DNA of 17,895 nt, taken from positions 1-17,895 of the forward strand of contig CAZPWQ010000072.1 in the NCBI GenBank assembly GCA_964590495.1, in the 5' to 3' direction. A model generated the notes under the pieces. It worked only from the letters and a program-made list of their open reading frames with translations, did not search any database and had not been told where the DNA came from. The position numbers and the translations under genes are program-made. Positions 14,378 through 17,895 of this stretch are shown piece after piece. The stretch is from CAZPWQ01 sp964590495 (GTDB lineage: Bacteria > Bacteroidota > Rhodothermia > Balneolales > Balneolaceae). Positions within the stretch are counted from its first letter, which is position 1, and every line of letters starts with the position of its first letter.

Positions 14378-15891
14378 ATAAGATCTAACGGTTCTGGCAG
14401 GTTCTCATTGTGAAGAGTATATTTATCCAGTTTTTCTTTTCCTTTCAATAATCCCAGAATACAACTTTCATGTGGTGTACTCCCTAATGCTTCAAAGGCT
14501 GCGACTTTACCGGCCAGTACATCACCGCTGCCCGCACGGCCAAAGGGGCGGGTGTCATAGGCAGTTATATAGGATTTTCCGTCAACTGTTCCTACGATTG
14601 CCGGCATGCCTTTTGAGAGAAGGGTGATATTCTTCTTCCGAGATAGCTTTTTGACGGCCTCAAGACGGATATGATCATCGTGAATGGAAGTGTCAATAAA
14701 TCGGGATAATTCTCCCGGGTGAGGTGTTAAAACCCAGTTTACATCTTGTGGCTTCGACCAGTCTTTATTTTGCGACAAGCACCAAAGGGCATCGGCATCA
14801 ATAACAATGTCGGATGTATTTTTTTCCAAAAAACTGTGAACAAATTTAACAGTTTCCGGATCTCTTCCCAATCCGGGCCCGATTAACACCGATCCGGACT
14901 TTTCATTTACGATGTTTAAAACTGATTCCCGGTGCTCTTCCTTAAAAAAGTAATCGGTTCTCGAACCTACAGGATTTTTGATAATTGATGGTAAATTTTG
15001 TTCAAATGGAGAAAGAATTCCATGGGGGCATATAAGTATAACCGCTCCTAATCCCTCGGCCCATGCACTTTGTGCCGCCATCATTCCGGCTCCTGTTAAT
15101 CCTTCTGATCCTGCAATGATATAAAGTACACCCTTTTCGTATTTGTGTCTGCCGGATTTATAGGTTGCTTTACGTGCCCATGATGAATCTATTAAATAGT
15201 TGGTACACTGCTTTTTAAAAGAGTTGGGGAAAGGAAGTTCGCAGTAGTGGATCTTTCCCGTTATACCGGGTCCGTCACCAAGGTAGTAGCCCAGTTTATA
15301 TCCGCCAAAAGCAAACGTTCGATCGGCTGCGACAGCTATTCCCATTTTCTTCCCGGTATCGGAATGCAAACCGGTTGGTATGTCCATCGAAAATTTAGGC
15401 ATTGATTGGTTGTTAGCCCACTTTACGGCGGCGGCATAATCTTTGCGCACATCGCTGTCCAAGCCGGTACCCAGCATACCGTCGACTATGAAATTGAAGT
15501 CTTTCAGCTCGCTGAATTCATGCCACCCGGCATGGATGACTAGTTGTTTATCACCGGAAAAGGCTTTCAACAGCTGCAGATTTTTCCGGGCGGAAGTAGA
15601 AAGATTTTCTGTTCCGCTTAGGAAGATAACAGTTGCTGAAATACCGTTTTGTATAAGATATCGTGCGACTACCAGGGCGTCACCGGCATTATTTCCTTTT
15701 CCGCATAGATAAATTCCATGTTTCAGATCTGCTTCCTGCGATAAAAGTATTTTAGCCGCAGAAGAACCGGCAATTTCCATCAATGTGAATCCATCAATTC
15801 CTATGTCACTGATTGTTTTTTCATCTATTTCACGGCTCAGCCGGGAATCCAGCAGACAATGCGAATAAGGCGCGTTGAGAAACGTATCCAT
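14374..15891 (-). CDS. nnr: Bifunctional NAD(P)H-hydrate epimerase / ADP-dependent NAD(P)H-hydrate dehydratase
   Basis: Product of 505 residues, the usual bifunctional length. Residues about 1-235 form the YjeF_N (epimerase) domain: GKGNNAGDALVVAR (64-77) for the dinucleotide site, IVDGMLGTGL (134-143) with D136, and DIPTGLHSDTG (169-179). Residues about 245-505 form the ribokinase-like dehydratase: IAGSEGLTGAG (258-268), GPGLGRDP (337-344), DADAL, LTPHPGEL (387-394) and GRAGSGDVLAG (450-460) with the catalytic-type D455. Together they repair hydrated NAD(P)H. Deviations by eye: GNNAGDAL where GNNGGDGL is usual, TGLH where SGLD is usual, and the C-terminal LHG-x-AGD-like stretch is replaced by GLLKGKEKLD. 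The core motifs remain, so I expect activity. The stop codon overlaps the VanZ-like start. Confidence 0.95.
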   Translation of the reverse strand: MDTFLNAPYSHCLLDSRLSREIDEKTISDIGIDGFTLMEIAGSSAAKILLSQEADLKHGIYLCGKGNNAGDALVVARYLIQNGISATVIFLSGTENLSTSARKNLQLLKAFSGDKQLVIHAGWHEFSELKDFNFIVDGMLGTGLDSDVRKDYAAAVKWANNQSMPKFSMDIPTGLHSDTGKKMGIAVAADRTFAFGGYKLGYYLGDGPGITGKIHYCELPFPNSFKKQCTNYLIDSSWARKATYKSGRHKYEKGVLYIIAGSEGLTGAGMMAAQSAWAEGLGAVILICPHGILSPFEQNLPSIIKNPVGSRTDYFFKEEHRESVLNIVNEKSGSVLIGPGLGRDPETVKFVHSFLEKNTSDIVIDADALWCLSQNKDWSKPQDVNWVLTPHPGELSRFIDTSIHDDHIRLEAVKKLSRKKNITLLSKGMPAIVGTVDGKSYITAYDTRPFGRAGSGDVLAGKVAAFEALGSTPHESCILGLLKGKEKLDKYTLHNENLPEPLDLI

Positions 15892-15957
15892 TATGTGTTC
15901 CTGTATGCAGTTGAATTACAATGATTAACCGGGGATTTATGTAACGTGTGGCTATTT

Positions 15958-16139
15958 CACAAAGTTGCACCTCCGAAGGATGCCCAAGGCAAAAGGAAAC
16001 ACCAAAGAGCGCAAACCCCGATGGATCGGGGGTGCAACTCTGTGACTCCTCTGTGTACCTTTGTGTAACAGCTTTGAGGGCAACATATCATAAGCTGTAA
16101 CTAAAATTATGATCTAAAAAACACAACATATTGAGGCAC
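15958..16139. repeat. Palindromic intergenic repeat, copy B
   Basis: Related to copy A at 11378-11512. Outer arms 15958-15971 and 16031-16044 are complementary at 13 of 14 positions; the inner hairpin CCCCGAT-GG-ATCGGGG (16016-16031) is identical in both copies. Then come CTGTG/CTTTGTG words, and a shared end from ATGATCTAAAA to TTGAGGCAC (to 16139). This copy is longer, with extra A/C/G-rich sequence in the left half and about 20 bases before the shared end. It fills most of the 280-base gap between nnr and proS, in which I see no gene. Confidence 0.8.
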
Positions 16140-16171
16140 GTTAAATAATATTTATACTATTAGAAATACTC

Positions 16172-17638
16172 CTAATAAGCCCGGGCAAATAAAACGCGCT
16201 GTTCGGAGGGTTTCCCCGTGACCATGCATGTACCTTCTTCGCCCCCCGTTAATGGTATGCAGCGGATGGTGGCCATTGTTTCTTCCTTAATCTTTTCTTC
16301 GGTCTCTGCAGTCCCGTCCCAATGGGCATACACGAAGCCGCCTTTATTTTCAATTACCTCCTTGAATTCATCGTAGCTGTCTACATTACGGGTGTTATCG
16401 CGGATGCGTTCTTTGGCGGACTGAAAAAGTTCATCCTGGATGGTCTCTAAAAGTCCCAAAACTTTTTGGGCAATGCCTTCGCGGCTGACAATATTTTTAT
16501 CCAGGGTATCACGCCGGGCCAGTTCAACATTATTGTTTTTAAGATCGCGGGGACCGATAGCCAGACGGATCGGAATTCCTGCTGCTTCATGTTCATTAAA
16601 CTTCCAGCCCGGACTGTAATTCTCCCGGTCATCAATTTTAATTCTTACTTCAAGTTCTTTGAGTTCAGAAACAATTTCCTCACAATAATCGAGAACGGCC
16701 GATTTTTCATTATCGTCTTTCCAGATTGGCACGATTACCACCTGGTTAGGAGCCAGCTTCGGCGGGATTACCAGTCCCTGGTCATCGGAATGGGTCATAA
16801 TCAACCCGCCGATAAGCCGCGTCGAAACGCCCCAGCTTGTGGCCCATACATATTCGTGTTCACCTTCAGAGCTCTGGAATTTCACATCAAAGGCCTTCGC
16901 AAAATTCTGTCCCAGAAAATGGGAGGTACCGGCCTGCAGGGCTTTGTTATCCTGCAGCAGGGTTTCAATACAATAGGTTTCGACCGCGCCCGCAAAACGT
17001 TCCGATTCCGATTTAACCCCCGTCTTTACGGGCATCGCCATATATTCCTCCGCGAAAGTGCGATATACTTCCAGCATCTGTTTGGTTTCGGCGATAGCTT
17101 CTTCTTTTGTAGCGTGGGCCGTGTGGCCTTCCTGCCACAGAAATTCCATCGTCCTCAGGAACAGGCGCGTGCGCATCTCCCACCGGACGACGTTGGCCCA
17201 CTGGTTGATGAGGATCGGCAGGTCTCGATATGATTGGATCCAGTTGCGGTACGAATCCCAGATAATCGTCTCCGATGTGGGACGCACGATAAGTTCTTCC
17301 TCCAGTCGCGATTCCGGATCAATTTCAACGCCTCCGTCAACACTTTTAAGGCGGCTGTGTGTGACAACCGCACATTCCTTGGCAAAGCCTTCGACATGCT
17401 GTGCTTCTTTTGAAAGAAACGATTTCGGGATGAAAAGCGGGAAGTAGGCGTTTTCATGTCCCGTGTCTTTAAACATCTGATCGAGGGCGGCTTTCATATT
17501 TTCCCACAGGGCATAACCGTTCGGACGAATAACCATGCAGCCCCGCACCGGGGAATGGTCTGCCAGATTTGCTTCACGAATTACATCCTGGTACCACTGT
17601 GAAAAATCTTCATTACGATTTGTAATCTTTTTAGCCAT
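16172..17638 (-). CDS. proS: Prolyl-tRNA synthetase, archaeal/eukaryal type
   Basis: Product of 488 residues, class II synthetase that charges tRNA-Pro. It lacks the editing insertion of the long bacterial type and ends in the C-terminal extension of the short type. Motifs: RPTSETIIWDSY (119-130), motif 2 from VRWEMRTRLFLRTMEFLWQEG (151-171), motif 3 GVSTRLIGG (270-278), anticodon-binding domain about 298-400 (IPIRLAIGPRDL) and the conserved C-terminal end LFARAY with its terminal Tyr. Of the four positions that bind zinc in related enzymes, only C471 is Cys; the others read D441, T446 and T474, so that metal site looks lost. The start is MAKKITNRNEDFSQWY at 17638, with no clear Shine-Dalgarno. 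By eye its first half (about 17000-17500) looks richer in G+C than the neighbours. Monocistronic; no terminator seen. Confidence 0.97.
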   Translation of the reverse strand: MAKKITNRNEDFSQWYQDVIREANLADHSPVRGCMVIRPNGYALWENMKAALDQMFKDTGHENAYFPLFIPKSFLSKEAQHVEGFAKECAVVTHSRLKSVDGGVEIDPESRLEEELIVRPTSETIIWDSYRNWIQSYRDLPILINQWANVVRWEMRTRLFLRTMEFLWQEGHTAHATKEEAIAETKQMLEVYRTFAEEYMAMPVKTGVKSESERFAGAVETYCIETLLQDNKALQAGTSHFLGQNFAKAFDVKFQSSEGEHEYVWATSWGVSTRLIGGLIMTHSDDQGLVIPPKLAPNQVVIVPIWKDDNEKSAVLDYCEEIVSELKELEVRIKIDDRENYSPGWKFNEHEAAGIPIRLAIGPRDLKNNNVELARRDTLDKNIVSREGIAQKVLGLLETIQDELFQSAKERIRDNTRNVDSYDEFKEVIENKGGFVYAHWDGTAETEEKIKEETMATIRCIPLTGGEEGTCMVTGKPSEQRVLFARAY

Positions 17639-17773
17639 GAGAAAATATGATTGCTCTTGTTCATTATTTATTCGAAAACTGAAAATAAGGTGAAATTGAG
17701 GAGCCTCAAAAAGAAGTTTACCAATAGAAGCAATTTTTCAGTGATCTTGGTTAATCTTTTAACAGAAAAGTCT

Positions 17774-17781
17774 TATATTTG
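17774..17781 (+). promoter_or_regulatory. TAnnTTTG promoter element before tRNA-Met
   Basis: TATATTTG is an exact match to the Bacteroidota minus-7 consensus, 40 bases before the tRNA. A TTG lies at 17747-17749, but the 24-base spacing is a little longer than usual, so the minus-33 element is uncertain. Confidence 0.45.
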
Positions 17782-17820
17782 GCAACTCTTTAACGGGTGA
17801 GCTATGATAATTTAAAATAT

Positions 17821-17895
17821 GGCGTGGTAGCTCAGTTGGTGAGAGCGTCGGATTCATAACCCGGAGGTCGGCGGTTCGATTCCGCCCCACGCTAC
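17821..17895 (+). tRNA. tRNA-Met(CAU), 3' end at window edge
   Basis: Acceptor GGCGTGG pairs with CCACGCT (one terminal G-U); D stem GCTC/GAGC; anticodon loop TTCATAA with anticodon CAT; T stem GGCGG/CCGCC with loop TTCGATT. The discriminator is A at 17894, and 17895 (C) may begin an encoded CCA. The anticodon stem has an A-C pair next to the loop and lacks the three G-C pairs of an initiator, so I prefer elongator Met; a lysidine-modified Ile tRNA cannot be excluded. Confidence 0.9.

Noticed and set aside
16466..17233. 255-residue open frame antisense to proS
   Set aside because: It lies wholly inside the well-supported proS gene on the other strand and shows no family motif; it is explained by codon bias of proS.

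Overview
This is mostly a housekeeping stretch of a bacterial chromosome from the Bacteroidota/Balneolota side of the tree. The evidence for that placement is: a Bacteroidota-like RpoC (beta-prime), promoter-like TAnnTTTG elements before both tRNA genes, A-rich translation starts with few Shine-Dalgarno sequences, a short archaeal/eukaryal-type prolyl-tRNA synthetase whose C-terminal metal site has lost Cys residues, and Bacteroidota-type TonB proteins. A member of the Balneolota is my best guess from general family resemblance. I could not run a search to fix the genus.

Layout, left to right: the 3' part of rpoC (+) with a strong terminator; a small YtxH-like membrane-anchored protein (-) with its own terminator; a small transaldolase (tal, +); a minus-strand block of tRNA-Thr(CGU), a gamma-glutamylcyclotransferase-like protein with a TTG start, and the lipoprotein RlpA; a rhomboid protease (+); a DUF1015-serC operon (-); a DUF1844-Nudix pair (+); three tandem paralogous TonB-like energy transducers (-); a bifunctional NAD(P)H-hydrate repair enzyme overlapping a VanZ-like membrane protein (-); proS (-); and a tRNA-Met(CAU) gene (+) cut off at the right edge.

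Functional themes are transcription and translation (rpoC, proS, two tRNAs), central metabolism and metabolite repair (tal, serC with DUF1015, nnr, Nudix, GGCT-like) and envelope function (RlpA, TonB x3, rhomboid, VanZ-like, YtxH-like). No CRISPR array, IS transposase, phage gene or secondary-metabolite cluster is visible.

The least ordinary signals are non-coding. Two degenerate copies of a tRNA 5' half lie in tandem between a promoter-like element and the real tRNA-Thr, so they probably sit in its leader. A palindromic intergenic repeat occurs twice (about 11378-11512 and 15958-16139), and a different hairpin repeat fills the tal/rlpA gap. Among genes, the serC-DUF1015 pairing (DUF1015 carries a DGHHR motif like that of ParB-fold serine kinases) and the three TonB paralogs without ExbB/ExbD are the best leads.
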